From Nocardioides sp. TRM66260-LWL (GTDB lineage: Bacteria > Actinomycetota > Actinomycetes > Propionibacteriales > Nocardioidaceae), in contig NZ_JAIQZK010000001.1 in assembly GCF_020075545.1 (NCBI RefSeq), forward strand, positions 1,271,600 through 1,335,599: a stretch of 64,000 nt of DNA, written 5' to 3'. This document shows, piece after piece, positions 40,853 through 49,712 of the stretch. The translations under genes and the position numbers were made by a program. The notes beneath the pieces are model-generated. The model was not told the DNA's origin. It saw only the letters and a list, made by a program, of their open reading frames with translations, and ran no database searches. Position 1 is the stretch's first letter. Every line of letters begins with the position of its first letter.

Positions 40853-40865
40853 GTCACGATCGGGA

Positions 40866-40903
40866 CGGTCCCGGGACCCGCCGGCGACGGGACCCGGGAC
40901 CGT
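40866..40903 (-). terminator. Long GC hairpin between secreted paralog 2 and feoA promoter
   Basis: The arms ACGGTCCCGGGACCCG and CGGGACCCGGGACCGT pair with one mismatch around a short GCCGGCGA-type loop. It lies just downstream of the stop of the gene ending at 40920. Confidence 0.7.
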
Positions 40904-40919
40904 GGACGCCGGAGCGACG

Positions 40920-41516
40920 TCAGGCGGAGCCGACGATCCAGCCGGACAGGCGCGGACGGAAGGCCCGCCCGGTGCCGACGAGGAGCGCGTCGTCGGTGCC
41001 GAACCGGGTGCGGCCCGCCGTGCGATCGAGCTCGCCGCCGGCCTGCACGCCCACCTTGATGCGGTACGGCGTGCCGACGCAGCGACGCGGGACGGTGGCG
41101 ACGATGCCGCTGCGGGTCGGGACGACGCTCAGCCCCTCGCAGGTCGCGGCCTTGCCGTTGCGACGGAAGGAGACGACCGCGTTGCTGCCGTCGGTGGCCC
41201 GGACGACGTCGTAGGTGTTGCCGGTGGAGGTGAGGATCCGGGCCAGCCACTGCTGCGCGGGGGCGCGCAGGCCGCTGGACACCCGGACGACCTCGAGCGT
41301 GTGCTGGACGGTGAGCCCGGTGAGGTCACCGCGGCGGACGCTGCGCACGACGCCGGCGTCGCGGTAGGTCTGGCCGTCGGCGGACGTCGAGAGACGGACG
41401 TCGCCGGTGGCGTCGGTGTGACGGAAGGTGGCGGCCCGGGCGGTCGGCGCGACGGCGCCGACCATGACCAGACCGAGGAGGAGCGCGGTCGCGCCGCGCA
41501 GCTGCCGAGAGATCAT
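40920..41516 (-). CDS. Secreted protein of unknown function, DATGDV-type paralog 2
   Basis: A 198-residue exported protein. The signal peptide is about residues 1-28 (LLLGLVMVGAVAPTARA). The mature part opens ATFRHTDATGDVRLS, then GLTVQHTLEVVRV, CEGLSVVPTRSGIVATVPRRCVG and YRIKVGVQAGG. The order and spacing mirror the 205-residue protein at 18855-19472, including the two cysteines around SGI/VATVP. It is monocistronic between feoA and the next secreted gene. A beta-sandwich envelope protein is a reasonable guess; its role is unknown. Confidence 0.75.
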   Translation of the reverse strand: MISRQLRGATALLLGLVMVGAVAPTARAATFRHTDATGDVRLSTSADGQTYRDAGVVRSVRRGDLTGLTVQHTLEVVRVSSGLRAPAQQWLARILTSTGNTYDVVRATDGSNAVVSFRRNGKAATCEGLSVVPTRSGIVATVPRRCVGTPYRIKVGVQAGGELDRTAGRTRFGTDDALLVGTGRAFRPRLSGWIVGSA

Positions 41517-41552
41517 GGCGTCAGTCTCGCCGGGCGGGGCGCCCGACGGGGG

Positions 41553-42530
41553 TCACCCCTGGGGGCGCGCCGCGCCGGAGTCCGGCGACCGGCGCAGGGA
41601 CGCGGTGTCGACCGCCTCGAACGCCGAGGCCGGGATCGTCTTCAGCTGCTCGACCATCGCGTCCGGCCAGTGCGGGCTCACCTCGCCCTGGAAGAACCAC
41701 GGCGAGCCGTTGTCGGCGAGCACCAGCCCGTAGCGCTGGAAGGCGCGGGCGACCCGGCGGGCGTAGGCGCCCAGCCCGGAGAGGTCGTAGTCGGCCCGCA
41801 GGCGGAACCGTGCGCCCATCGGGGGCGCCGTCCACGCGTCCGTCGACCCGGCGTCGTGCCGGGCCGGCCACAGGTGGCGGCGCGCCGTCACGTCGGTCGT
41901 GAACCGCACCGCGTGGTCGATCGTGTCGTCGCGCACCTCGCTCCACCGCAGCAGGCCCGGCAGGATCGGCAGCCCCGCGGCGTCCGCGGAGGTCCAGCCG
42001 TCGGGGCGCAGTCGGTTCGACCGCAGGCTCCACACCGCGCCCGAGCCGGCCGTCCAGCCGCGGGCCGTGCGCCGGGTCGCCCAGGTCTCGTGGAGCAGGC
42101 ACCGGTCGCGGTCGACCACGATCGCGTGCCGATCGCCGTCGGAGGCCGCGCCGCCCTCGATCCGGGTGTCGGGGCCGAGCGGGTAGCGCACCCGGTCGCT
42201 CTCGGCGGCGTAGTCGAACCGCACCGTCACCTTCGGGTGGTCGCCGCGCACCACCGTCACGGGGATGCCGTACGGGCCCCCGAGATCGGGGTGGAGCCGC
42301 CGCGACGGCGACATCGACGCCAGCCAGTCGGCGCTGCGCCGGTGCACCGGGAGGCGGTCGACGCGGGCGTGCCACCAGCTGGACGCGGGGAGCACCGCGC
42401 AGCCGGCGACGGTGGACGCTCGGGGTGCGGCGCGGGTGCTCGTCGCCGCGGCGTCCGGCATCGGCGTGCCCCGGACGGCCGTGGGACCGGCGAGCGCCAG
42501 GGCGAGCAGGAGCACGGTCGGCACGCGCAC
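41553..42530 (-). CDS. Secreted protein of unknown function
   Basis: A 325-residue exported protein. A GTG at 42530 with AGGAGG upstream opens the signal VPTVLLLALALAGPTAVRG. The mature part has ASSWWHARVDRLPVHRRSADWLASM, the strand-turn DRHAIVVDRDRCLLHETWA, GAVWSLRSNRLRPDGWTSADAAGLPILPGL and FRLRADYDLSG, then LVLADNGSPWFFQGE near the end. This pattern is often found in exported actinobacterial proteins; I cannot assign an enzyme, although the strand-rich body and VDRDRCLLHE turn suggest a carbohydrate-active or binding fold. Two cysteines (AGCAVL, RCLLHE) may pair. Confidence 0.75.
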   Translation of the reverse strand: MRVPTVLLLALALAGPTAVRGTPMPDAAATSTRAAPRASTVAGCAVLPASSWWHARVDRLPVHRRSADWLASMSPSRRLHPDLGGPYGIPVTVVRGDHPKVTVRFDYAAESDRVRYPLGPDTRIEGGAASDGDRHAIVVDRDRCLLHETWATRRTARGWTAGSGAVWSLRSNRLRPDGWTSADAAGLPILPGLLRWSEVRDDTIDHAVRFTTDVTARRHLWPARHDAGSTDAWTAPPMGARFRLRADYDLSGLGAYARRVARAFQRYGLVLADNGSPWFFQGEVSPHWPDAMVEQLKTIPASAFEAVDTASLRRSPDSGAARPQG

Positions 42531-42551
42531 GGGGCCTCCTCGGTCGACGGG

Positions 42552-42639
42552 ACCTGTCGGTGGGCGTGCGAAGGTTCGAACGCCCACCGACAGGTTCGGC
42601 GGCCGACCGCCGGACCTTCGGCGGCCGGCCGCCGAACCT
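42552..42639. repeat. Nested, mutually exclusive inverted repeats downstream of der
   Basis: First hairpin: perfect 16-bp arms 42552-42567 (ACCTGTCGGTGGGCGT) and 42580-42595. Second hairpin: perfect 14-bp arms 42592-42605 (AGGTTCGGCGGCCG) and 42626-42639. They share four bases, so both cannot form fully at once. The word ACCTGTCGG occurs three times counting both strands. A terminator/attenuator between der and the secreted gene is possible. Confidence 0.8.
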
Positions 42640-42658
42640 GTCGGCCGGCTCGCTCCGC

Positions 42659-44038
42659 TCAGCGCTTGCGCTTCTCCCGCGGCCGCTGCTGGAGCACGAT
42701 CGGGGTGCCGACGAAGCCGAACTCCTCGCGCAGCCGCCGCTCGATGAACCGCTCGTAGCCGGCGTCGAGCTTGCCGGAGGTGAACAGGATGAACGTCGGC
42801 GGCGCGGTCGAGGCCTGGGTGCCGAAGAGGATGCGCGGCTGCTTGCCCGAGCGCACCGGGTGCGGGTGCTCGGCGACGAGCCGGCCGAGGAACGCGTTGA
42901 GCGCACCGGTGGAGATGCGGGTCTCCCAGCCCTCCAGCGCCCGCGTGATCGCCGGCACCAGCCGGTCGATGTGCCAGCCGGTGCGGGCGGTGATGTTGAT
43001 CCGCGGGGCCCACTGCACCTGCACGAGGTCGCGCTCGATCTCGCGGTCGAGGTAGTAGCGGCGCTCCTCGTCGACGAGGTCCCACTTGTTGAAGGCGATG
43101 ACCAGCGCGCGGCCGGAGTCGCGGATCATCTGGATGATCCGCATGTCCTGCTCGCTCACCGACTGCCCGCCGTCGATCACCAGCACGGCGACCTCGGCAC
43201 GGTCCAGCGCCGTGCTCGTGCGCAGCGAGGCGTAGTACTCGTGGCCCGACGCGGTCTTGACCCGCTTGCGGATGCCGGCGGTGTCGATGAACCGCCACAC
43301 CTGGCCGCCGAGCTCGATCAGCTCGTCGACGGGGTCGACCGTGGTGCCGGCGACGTTGTCGACGACCACCCGCTCCTCCCCCGCCAGCCGGTTGAGCAGC
43401 GAGGACTTGCCGACGTTGGGCCGCCCGACGATGGCGATGCGACGCGGGCCGCCGACCTCCTCGCCGATCCGCTCCGGCGGCGGCTCGGGCAGCGCGGCGA
43501 GGATCGCGTCGAGCATGTCGCCCGAGCCGCGTCCGTGCAGCGCCGAGACCGGCCACGGCTCGCCGAGCCCGAGGTTCCACAGCGCGTGCGCCTCGGCCTC
43601 GGTGCGAGCGTCGTCGACCTTGTTGGCCGCGAGGATCACCGGCTTGCCGGACTTGCGCAGGATCCGCACGACCGCCTCGTCGGAGTCGGTGATGCCGACG
43701 GTGGCGTCGACGACGAACAGCACCGCGTCGGCCAGCGTCACGGCCACCTCGGCCTGGGCGGCGATCGCGTGGGCCAGACCGCGGGCGTCGGGGTCCCAGC
43801 CGCCGGTGTCGACGACGGTGAAGGCGCGACCGTTCCAGGTGGCGTCGTAGGAGACGCGGTCGCGGGTGACGCCGGGGATGTCCTGGACGACGGCCTCGCG
43901 GCGGCCGATGATCCGGTTGACGAGCGTCGACTTGCCGACGTTCGGCCGGCCGACGACGGCCAGCACCGGCACCGGACCCGTCGGCCCGTCGGCGTCGTCC
44001 GTCGGCTCGGACTCGTAGGGGTGGTCGTGGTCGGTCAC
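42659..44038 (-). CDS. der: Ribosome-assembly GTPase Der (EngA)
   Basis: A 459-residue GTPase with two tandem G domains, needed for 50S maturation. The first domain has [12 protein letters not shown] (about 31) and DTGGWDP, then NKVDD; the second has [12 protein letters not shown] (about 205), DTAGIRK and NKWDLV. The C-terminal KH-like domain ends in REKRKR. The start GTG overlaps the plsC stop. It is last in the cmk-plsC-der string, a conserved order in actinobacteria. A pair of inverted repeats follows. Confidence 0.97.
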   Translation of the reverse strand: MTDHDHPYESEPTDDADGPTGPVPVLAVVGRPNVGKSTLVNRIIGRREAVVQDIPGVTRDRVSYDATWNGRAFTVVDTGGWDPDARGLAHAIAAQAEVAVTLADAVLFVVDATVGITDSDEAVVRILRKSGKPVILAANKVDDARTEAEAHALWNLGLGEPWPVSALHGRGSGDMLDAILAALPEPPPERIGEEVGGPRRIAIVGRPNVGKSSLLNRLAGEERVVVDNVAGTTVDPVDELIELGGQVWRFIDTAGIRKRVKTASGHEYYASLRTSTALDRAEVAVLVIDGGQSVSEQDMRIIQMIRDSGRALVIAFNKWDLVDEERRYYLDREIERDLVQVQWAPRINITARTGWHIDRLVPAITRALEGWETRISTGALNAFLGRLVAEHPHPVRSGKQPRILFGTQASTAPPTFILFTSGKLDAGYERFIERRLREEFGFVGTPIVLQQRPREKRKR

Positions 44039-44793
44039 GGTGCTCCTTGCTCGGTGACCCCGAGGGCGGGGTCGGGTTCGGTCTGGCCGGGTGGCAGCGG
44101 ACCGGGAAGCTCTTGGCCCAGGGCGACCCGGGCGGCGTCGAGGTGGCGACGCAGGTGGTCGTGGACGACGCCGGTGGCCGCGACGACGTCGGCGCGGCGC
44201 CGCGGCCACGGCTGCGGGACGAGGCCCAGCGGCTCCCCGAACGCGACGTCGATGCGGGCGCCACGGGGCGGCAGCGCGTCGGCGTCCGCGCCCGGCTGGC
44301 GGGTGCCGAAGAGCGCGACGGGGACGATCGGCGCCCCGGCGACCAGCGCCAGGTAGGCCGCGCCGCCGTGCAGGCGGGTCAGCTCGCCGTCGCCGCGGCG
44401 GCCCTCGGGGAAGACCCCGACGACCCCGCCGTCGCGCAGCACCCGCAGGCAGGACCGCACCGCGGCGACGTCGGTGCGCCAGCGGTCGAGCGGGATCTGC
44501 CCGGCGTGCCGCAGGAAGGTGCCGGTGCGGCCGACGAACATCTCGCTCTTGGTCAGCGCGTGCACCGGCCGCGGCGCGACGATGGCCACCAGCGGACCGT
44601 CGATGACGCCGATGTGGTTGGGCGCGAGGATCACCGGGCCGCGCGCGGGGACGTGCGCGGCGCCGTGCACGACGACGTCCCAGCGCCGCCGCAGGAGCCA
44701 CCGGAACGGCGGCCGCAGCGGGTGCAGCAGGTGGCGGTGCGGGTGGGGGACGTGGTCGCTGCGGGGTGGCGCGGCGTGCGCGCCCGCGCTCAC
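44035..44793 (-). CDS. plsC: 1-acyl-sn-glycerol-3-phosphate acyltransferase
   Basis: A 252-residue membrane-associated enzyme that acylates lysophosphatidate to phosphatidate. Motif I is [11 protein letters not shown] (N-H-x4-D), motif II around [17 protein letters not shown], motif [14 protein letters not shown], and [12 protein letters not shown] is motif IV. The GTG start overlaps the cmk stop and the stop overlaps der. The tail ([19 protein letters not shown]) is Pro-rich and disordered. The place between cmk and der is conserved. Confidence 0.92.
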   Translation of the reverse strand: MSAGAHAAPPRSDHVPHPHRHLLHPLRPPFRWLLRRRWDVVVHGAAHVPARGPVILAPNHIGVIDGPLVAIVAPRPVHALTKSEMFVGRTGTFLRHAGQIPLDRWRTDVAAVRSCLRVLRDGGVVGVFPEGRRGDGELTRLHGGAAYLALVAGAPIVPVALFGTRQPGADADALPPRGARIDVAFGEPLGLVPQPWPRRRADVVAATGVVHDHLRRHLDAARVALGQELPGPLPPGQTEPDPALGVTEQGAP

Positions 44794-45500
44794 GCGCCCG
44801 CCCCGACCGCCTCCGCGAGCGCCACGACCTGCGCGACGACCTCGTCGAGGGAGAACGGCGTCGTGTCGAGGTGCACCGCCCCCTCGGCGAGGGTCAGCGG
44901 GGCGGTGGCGCGCCCGGAGTCGATGCGATCGCGGTCGAGGAGGGACGCGCGGGTGGCCGCGAGCGCGGCGGCGTCGGCGGACCCCTGCTCGGCCGCCCGG
45001 CGCGCGGCCCGCGCCTCGGGGTCGGCGGTGAGGTAGAGCTTCACCGGGGCGTCCGGCGCGACGACGCTGCCGATGTCGCGGCCCTCGACCACGATGCCGG
45101 CGCCCTCGCGGGCCTCGGCGATGATCTGCCGCTGCAGCTCCAGCAGCCGCGCGCGGACGGCGGGGACGGTGCTGACCGGCGACACCGCGTCGGTGACGCG
45201 CTGGGTGCGGATCTCGACCGCCACGTCGACGCCGTCGACGTGGATGGTCGGGTTCAGCGGGTCGGTGCCCGAGACGAGGGTCGGCTCGCCGGCCCGGGCG
45301 GCCACCGCGTCGGGGTCGTGGACGTCGACGCCGTGCTCGAGCATCCACCAGGTGACGGCGCGGAACTGGGCGCCGGTGTCGAGGTAGGCGAGCCCGAGCC
45401 GCTCGGCCGCGCCGCGGCAGGTGCTCGACTTGCCGGAGCCCGACGTGCCGTCGACGGCGAGGACGAGACCGTGGGCGAGGGGGGCTCCGGGAGTCGTCAC
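44790..45500 (-). CDS. cmk: Cytidylate kinase
   Basis: A 236-residue kinase turning CMP/dCMP into the diphosphates. The P-loop is [17 protein letters not shown] (about 18), followed by the CMP-binding [14 protein letters not shown] and the EGRDIGSVV segment near 140. The family's R-x-x-x-D lid region appears in [15 protein letters not shown]. The GTG start at 45500 lies 11 bases beyond the tyrA stop. It forms an operon with plsC and der. Confidence 0.96.
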   Translation of the reverse strand: MTTPGAPLAHGLVLAVDGTSGSGKSSTCRGAAERLGLAYLDTGAQFRAVTWWMLEHGVDVHDPDAVAARAGEPTLVSGTDPLNPTIHVDGVDVAVEIRTQRVTDAVSPVSTVPAVRARLLELQRQIIAEAREGAGIVVEGRDIGSVVAPDAPVKLYLTADPEARAARRAAEQGSADAAALAATRASLLDRDRIDSGRATAPLTLAEGAVHLDTTPFSLDEVVAQVVALAEAVGAGA

Positions 45501-45511
45501 GACCGAGCAGC

Positions 45512-46582
45512 CTACCGGTGGGTGAGCCACCCGCGGGATTCGAGCGACCCGAGCAGGTGGTCGGCGCGCGAGGCGTCGACGACGAGCTCGACCAGACCGA
45601 CCGGCCGGCCGGGGTCGTGGTCGATGCGGACGTCCTCGATGTTGACCTCCGCCTCGCCGGCCGCCGCGAAGAGCCGCGCGAGCTCCCCGGGGTGGTCGGG
45701 CACCGAGACGATGACCGTGCGCATCGGCCGCGGGTCGTGCTCGCCGTGCTTGCCGGGGATGGCGCGGGTGCCGGCGTTGCCCTCGACGAGCAGGCGCTGC
45801 AGCGCGTCGCGGTCGCCGGCGGCGAGGGCCGCCATGACGTCGTCGAGCCGGGTGCGCACCTCGGCCAGCAGGTCGAGCACGGCGGCGGCGTTGGCGCTGA
45901 CGATCTGCCCGTAGAGCGCCGGGTCGCCCCCGGCGACCCGGGTGACGTCGCGGACCCCCTGGCCGGAGAGCGCGAGGTGGTCGCGCGGGGCGTCGGCCAG
46001 CCGTCCGGCGGTCAGGGCGGCCATCAGGTGCGGGACGTGGGAGATCCGCGCGACGGCCCGGTCGTGCTCCTCGGGCGCCAGCACGACGGGCACCGCGCCG
46101 CACCGCTCGGCGAGCTCGCGGACGAGCGCGACGGCGTCCGGCGCGGCGTCCGCATGGGGCGTGATCGCCCAGGGGCGGCCCTCGAAGAGCGCGGCCGAGC
46201 CGGCCAGCGGCCCGGAGCGCTCGGAGCCCGCCATCGGGTGGCCGCCGACGTAGCGGGGCAGCCCCGGGTGCGCGGCGAGCTCGACGAGCGGTCGGGTCTT
46301 GATCGACCCGACGTCGGTGACGACCGCCTGCGGCTCGGCCTCCAGGGTCGCGGCGATCACGGCGCCGAGGTGGTCGGGCGGCACCGCGACCACCACGACC
46401 TGCGGCCGGTCGTCGGGGGTGCGGGGCCGTCCAGCGCCGAGGCCCGAGGCGGTGCGGACGTGCTCGGAGGAGGCGTCGCTGAGCAGCACCTCGAGCCCGC
46501 ACCGGCTCAGCGCGAGGCCGACGGAGGTGCCGAGCAGACCGGCGCCGACGACCTCGACCGGGCCGACGAGCGCCTCAGTCAC
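45512..46582 (-). CDS. tyrA: Prephenate dehydrogenase with ACT domain
   Basis: A 356-residue enzyme that makes 4-hydroxyphenylpyruvate for tyrosine. The NAD loop is VEVVGAGLLGTSVGLAL (about 9), the active-site stretch GGHPMAGSERSG (about 114) carries the catalytic His, and ARISHVPHLMAAL follows. Residues about 285-356 (TVIVSVPDHPGELARLFAAAGEAEVNIEDVRID) form an ACT domain for feedback by tyrosine. It overlaps aroH by eight bases, so mutase and dehydrogenase are co-translated. Confidence 0.96.
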   Translation of the reverse strand: MTEALVGPVEVVGAGLLGTSVGLALSRCGLEVLLSDASSEHVRTASGLGAGRPRTPDDRPQVVVVAVPPDHLGAVIAATLEAEPQAVVTDVGSIKTRPLVELAAHPGLPRYVGGHPMAGSERSGPLAGSAALFEGRPWAITPHADAAPDAVALVRELAERCGAVPVVLAPEEHDRAVARISHVPHLMAALTAGRLADAPRDHLALSGQGVRDVTRVAGGDPALYGQIVSANAAAVLDLLAEVRTRLDDVMAALAAGDRDALQRLLVEGNAGTRAIPGKHGEHDPRPMRTVIVSVPDHPGELARLFAAAGEAEVNIEDVRIDHDPGRPVGLVELVVDASRADHLLGSLESRGWLTHR

Positions 46583-46961
46583 CGTCGGGCACCGCGCGGA
46601 CCCGCGTCAGGTCGCTGCGCAGGGCGGCCGCGCCGTGCAGGTACACGTGGGTGATCTCGGCGCGCGGACGGTCGGTCTCGACGTGCGCGAGCATCCGCAC
46701 CACCCGCGGCATCGAGCCGGCGATCTCGAGCTCGCGGGCGCACAGCAGCGGGATCTCGCCGAACCCCAGCTGCCGCGCCGCGTAGGCGGGGAACTCCGAG
46801 ACGAGGTCGGAGGTCGCGGTGAAGACCACGGAGATGAAGTCGTCGACCACGAGCCCGTTGGAGGTCATGACGTCGGTGACCATCTCGGCCACCCGGTCGA
46901 GCATCTGCTCGCGGGTGTCGGCCTCCAGCTGGGTCGCACCCCGCACCGCGCGCACGGCCAC
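46575..46961 (-). CDS. aroH: Chorismate mutase, AroH type
   Basis: A 128-residue trimeric-type chorismate mutase making prephenate. AVRAVRGATQLEAD holds the conserved Arg, followed by ISVVFTATSDLVSEFPAYAARQLG and IPLLCARELEIAGSMPRVVRMLAHVET, then the strand ITHVYLHGAAALR. The Cys-Glu pair region of the Bacillus enzyme (C-x-x-E) is present. The start GTG at 46961 follows GAGGAGG; a longer frame exists but lacks a site. It overlaps tyrA and so supplies its substrate. Confidence 0.95.
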   Translation of the reverse strand: MAVRAVRGATQLEADTREQMLDRVAEMVTDVMTSNGLVVDDFISVVFTATSDLVSEFPAYAARQLGFGEIPLLCARELEIAGSMPRVVRMLAHVETDRPRAEITHVYLHGAAALRSDLTRVRAVPDGD

Positions 46962-47027
46962 GTCGTCCTCCTCGGGTCGGTCGCCCGCCCGTCCGGGCGG
47001 CGGCATCAGGCTAGCGAGTGCCGGGGC

Positions 47028-47795
47028 TCAGAGCCGGGCGAGGTCCAGCAGGGCGCCGAGCTCGTCGCGGGTGAGCTCGCGCAGCTCCCCCGAGCCGAGC
47101 TGGCCCAGCCGCACGGGGCCGATCGCGGTGCGCGTCAGGCGCAGCACGGGGTGGCCGACGTGGTCGAGCAGCCGCCGGACGATGCGGTTGCGGCCCTCGT
47201 GGATGACCAGCTCGACGATGCTGCGCTGGGGGTCGCGGGGCGTCCGCGGGCCGGCGAGCAGCCTGACCCGGCGCACGTCGACCGGCCCGTCGTCCAGCTC
47301 GACGCCCTCGCGCAGGGACTTGAGCGTGCGCGGGAACACCTCGCCCTCGACCTCGGCGACGTAGGTCTTCTCGACCTCGAACGAGGGGTGCGCGACCGTG
47401 TGCGCGAAGTCGCCGTCGTTGGTGAGCAGGATCAGGCCGGTGGTGTCGGTGTCGAGCCGGCCGACGTGGAAGAGCCGCTCGGGACGGTCGGCCACGAGGT
47501 CGCCCAGGGTGCGTCGCCCCTCGGGATCCGACATGGTCGAGACGACGCCGCGGGGCTTGTTGAGCACCAGGTAGACGTGCGGGCTCACCGGCGGCAGCCG
47601 GCGTCCCTCGACCCGGATGACCGCCGACGTCGGGTCGACCTTGGTGCCGAGGCGGGTGACGACCTCGCCGTCGACCTCGACCAGCCCGGCGAGCATCAGC
47701 TCCTCGCACCGTCGGCGCGACGCCACGCCGGACATCGCGAGCAGCTTCTGCAGCCGCACCAGGCCGTCGGCGTCCGGCTCGGGGCTGACGGTCAC
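47028..47795 (-). CDS. rluB: 23S rRNA pseudouridine synthase RluB/RsuA family
   Basis: A 255-residue enzyme. The N-terminal S4 domain is LVRLQKLLAMSGVASRRRCEELMLAGLVEVDG and the catalytic loop is FHVGRLDTDTTGLILLTNDGDFAHTVAHPS with the active Asp in GRLD. The order and length match the RluB/RsuA group; 23S helix 89 is the usual target of RluB. It begins with GTG overlapping the scpB stop and ends 67 bases from aroH. Confidence 0.93.
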   Translation of the reverse strand: MTVSPEPDADGLVRLQKLLAMSGVASRRRCEELMLAGLVEVDGEVVTRLGTKVDPTSAVIRVEGRRLPPVSPHVYLVLNKPRGVVSTMSDPEGRRTLGDLVADRPERLFHVGRLDTDTTGLILLTNDGDFAHTVAHPSFEVEKTYVAEVEGEVFPRTLKSLREGVELDDGPVDVRRVRLLAGPRTPRDPQRSIVELVIHEGRNRIVRRLLDHVGHPVLRLTRTAIGPVRLGQLGSGELRELTRDELGALLDLARL

Positions 47796-48454
47796 GGGGT
47801 GCCTCCGGTGGGCTCGTCGGTGGTGGGCTCGGCAGTGGTGGGCTCGGCGAGCCGCTCGTCGACCTCGTCGAGGTCGGCCATGTCGGGCAGGTAGGGCGCG
47901 AGCTCGGGCAGGTCGTCGAGGGAGGTCACGCCGATCCGCTCGAGGAAGTACGACGTCGTGCGGTACAGGTTGGCCCCGGTGGTGGCGTCCTGACCGGCCT
48001 CCTCGACCAGGCCCCGCGCGAGCAGCGTGCGCATCACGCCGTCGACGCTGACCCCGCGGATCGCCGAGACCCGCGCGCGGGAGACGGGCTGCTTGTAGGC
48101 CACGACCGCCAGGGTCTCCAGTGCCGCCTGGGTCAGGCGGGCCTGCTGGCCGTCCAGCACGAACCGCTCGACGACGGGCGCGAGCTCCTCGCGCGTGTAG
48201 TAGCGCCACCCGCCCGCGACGTGGCGCAGGTCGAAGCCGCGCTGCTGCTCGGCGTACTCCTCGGCCAGCGTCTGCAGCGTCGCGACGACGTCCTCCACGG
48301 GGTGGCCCACGGCGCTCGCGAGCGTGACGGCGTCCAGCGGCTGGTCGGCGACGATCAGCACCGCCTCCAGCGCCGGGCGCAGCGGGTGGCTGGGGGCGTC
48401 CTCGCCTGCGGCGTCGGAGGGCAGCCCCTCGATCGGCAGGGCCGGCTCGGTCAT
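47792..48454 (-). CDS. scpB: Segregation and condensation protein B
   Basis: A 220-residue subunit of SMC-ScpAB. LRPALEAVLIVADQPLDAVTLASAVG opens the first winged helix; RGFDLRHVAGGWRYYTREELAPVVERFV and ALETLAVVAYKQPVSRARVSAIRGVSVDGVMRTLLARGLVEEAG are the hallmark stretches. The ending (ERLAEPTTAEPTTDEPTGGTP) is a disordered acidic-Pro tail. ATG at 48454 inside the scpA stop (ATGA). It acts with ScpA to condense and separate chromosomes. Confidence 0.97.
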   Translation of the reverse strand: MTEPALPIEGLPSDAAGEDAPSHPLRPALEAVLIVADQPLDAVTLASAVGHPVEDVVATLQTLAEEYAEQQRGFDLRHVAGGWRYYTREELAPVVERFVLDGQQARLTQAALETLAVVAYKQPVSRARVSAIRGVSVDGVMRTLLARGLVEEAGQDATTGANLYRTTSYFLERIGVTSLDDLPELAPYLPDMADLDEVDERLAEPTTAEPTTDEPTGGTP

Positions 48455-49341
48455 GCGTCTGCTCCTGGGGTCGCGGGCGGGTCGTCGGTCGGCGCGCCGT
48501 CGAACTCGTCGGAGGCGGCGACGACCGCGTCGAGGTCGACGTCGTCGTCCGCGCTCCACCGCACGGTCAGCTCGCCCAGGGGCGTGACCTGGTCGAAGGC
48601 GAGCACGCCCTCGCGGAAGAGCTCGAGCAGGGCGAGGAACCGCGCCACGGTGGTGAGCGTGTCGGGCGAGTCGCCGCACAGGGCGCGGAAGGTCAGCGTG
48701 CCGGAACGGCGCAGCCGGTCGGCGACGAGGGCGGCCTGCTCCCGGACGCTGACGGCCGGGGCGTGGATGTGGTGCAGCGTCACCTCGGGCACCGGCTTCG
48801 GCGTCATGGCCGTGGCCGCCAGTCGGGCGAACTGGTCGAGGCCGATGCCGATCAGCACCTCGGGCAGCAGGCCCGCGAACCGCTCCTCCAGGCCCACGGC
48901 CCGCGGGTGGGGCTGCGACTCGGCGAGCAGCCGCTGCTCGATCACGCTCGCGACCTGCTTGAACGCGCGGTACTGCAGGAGCCGCGCGAACAGCAGGTCG
49001 CGGGCCTCCAGCAGCGCGAGGTCCTCCTCGTCCTCGACCTCCGCCGACGGCAGCAGCCGCGCGGCCTTGAGGTCGAGCAGCGTCGCGGCGACGAGCAGGA
49101 ACGAGGTGGTCTGCTCGAGGTCCCACACCGGCCCGCCGGCCTTGACGTGGGCGATGAACTCGTCGGTGACCTGCGAGAGCGCCACCTCGGTGATGTCGAG
49201 ACGGTGCTTGGCGATCAGACCCAGCAGGAGGTCGAAGGGGCCCTCGAAGTTGTCGAGCCGCACGGCGAAGCCCGCCGCGTCGCCGGACGACCCCGGGGCG
49301 AGCCCGAGGCTCGCTGCGTCCTGGGCGTCGAGGGTGGTCAT
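48451..49341 (-). CDS. scpA: Segregation and condensation protein A
   Basis: A 296-residue kleisin. FAVRLDNFEGPFDLLLGLIAKHRLDITEVALSQVTDEF is the N-terminal SMC-neck binding part, LEARDLLFARLLQYRAFKQVASVI follows, and the C-terminal winged helix includes DTLTTVARFLALLELFREGVLAFDQVTPLGELTVRW. It starts at an ATG overlapping the stop of the RHH-like gene and overlaps scpB. Length and motifs are normal. Confidence 0.97.
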   Translation of the reverse strand: MTTLDAQDAASLGLAPGSSGDAAGFAVRLDNFEGPFDLLLGLIAKHRLDITEVALSQVTDEFIAHVKAGGPVWDLEQTTSFLLVAATLLDLKAARLLPSAEVEDEEDLALLEARDLLFARLLQYRAFKQVASVIEQRLLAESQPHPRAVGLEERFAGLLPEVLIGIGLDQFARLAATAMTPKPVPEVTLHHIHAPAVSVREQAALVADRLRRSGTLTFRALCGDSPDTLTTVARFLALLELFREGVLAFDQVTPLGELTVRWSADDDVDLDAVVAASDEFDGAPTDDPPATPGADA

Positions 49342-49712
49342 TCCCCGCGCAGCCGCCGCACCAGCGCGCTGTCCTCGCCCTCGGCCTCGAACTCGGCGAG
49401 CACCAGGGCGACGGCCTCGCGCACGATCCGGCCGCGGTCGACCGGCAGCCCGTGGGTGCCGCGCAGGGTGAGGCGCGCGTGCTCGAGGGCGAGGAGCTCC
49501 TCGCTGGTCACGTAGACGGTCATCTTCTCGTCGTGCCGCACCCGGCCGCTCGGCGTCGCCGCCCGCCGGGCGCCGCGACGCGGGGTCGGCTCGGTCGCGG
49601 CGGCCTCGTCCGCCTGCTCCGCCTCGCGCGCGGGGACGGCGCGCACCCGCGGCGCGTCGTCCGGCTCCGGCGCGGTCGGCCGGAAGAGGTCGTCCGCCGC
49701 CGGCAGGCTCAC
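49338..49712 (-). CDS. Small basic protein with RHH-like domain between parA and scpA
   Basis: A 124-residue protein. The first 60 residues are charged and disordered (PTPRRGARRAATPSGRVRHDEK). The rest, MTVYVTSEELLALEHARLTLRGTHGLPVDRGRIVREAVALVLAEF, looks like a ribbon-helix-helix DNA-binding unit. It is coupled to ParA upstream (GTGA) and ScpA downstream (ATGA), so it could be the DNA-binding partner of this ParA in place of ParB (inference). Similar small genes occupy this place in related actinobacteria. Confidence 0.7.
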   Translation of the reverse strand: MSLPAADDLFRPTAPEPDDAPRVRAVPAREAEQADEAAATEPTPRRGARRAATPSGRVRHDEKMTVYVTSEELLALEHARLTLRGTHGLPVDRGRIVREAVALVLAEFEAEGEDSALVRRLRGE

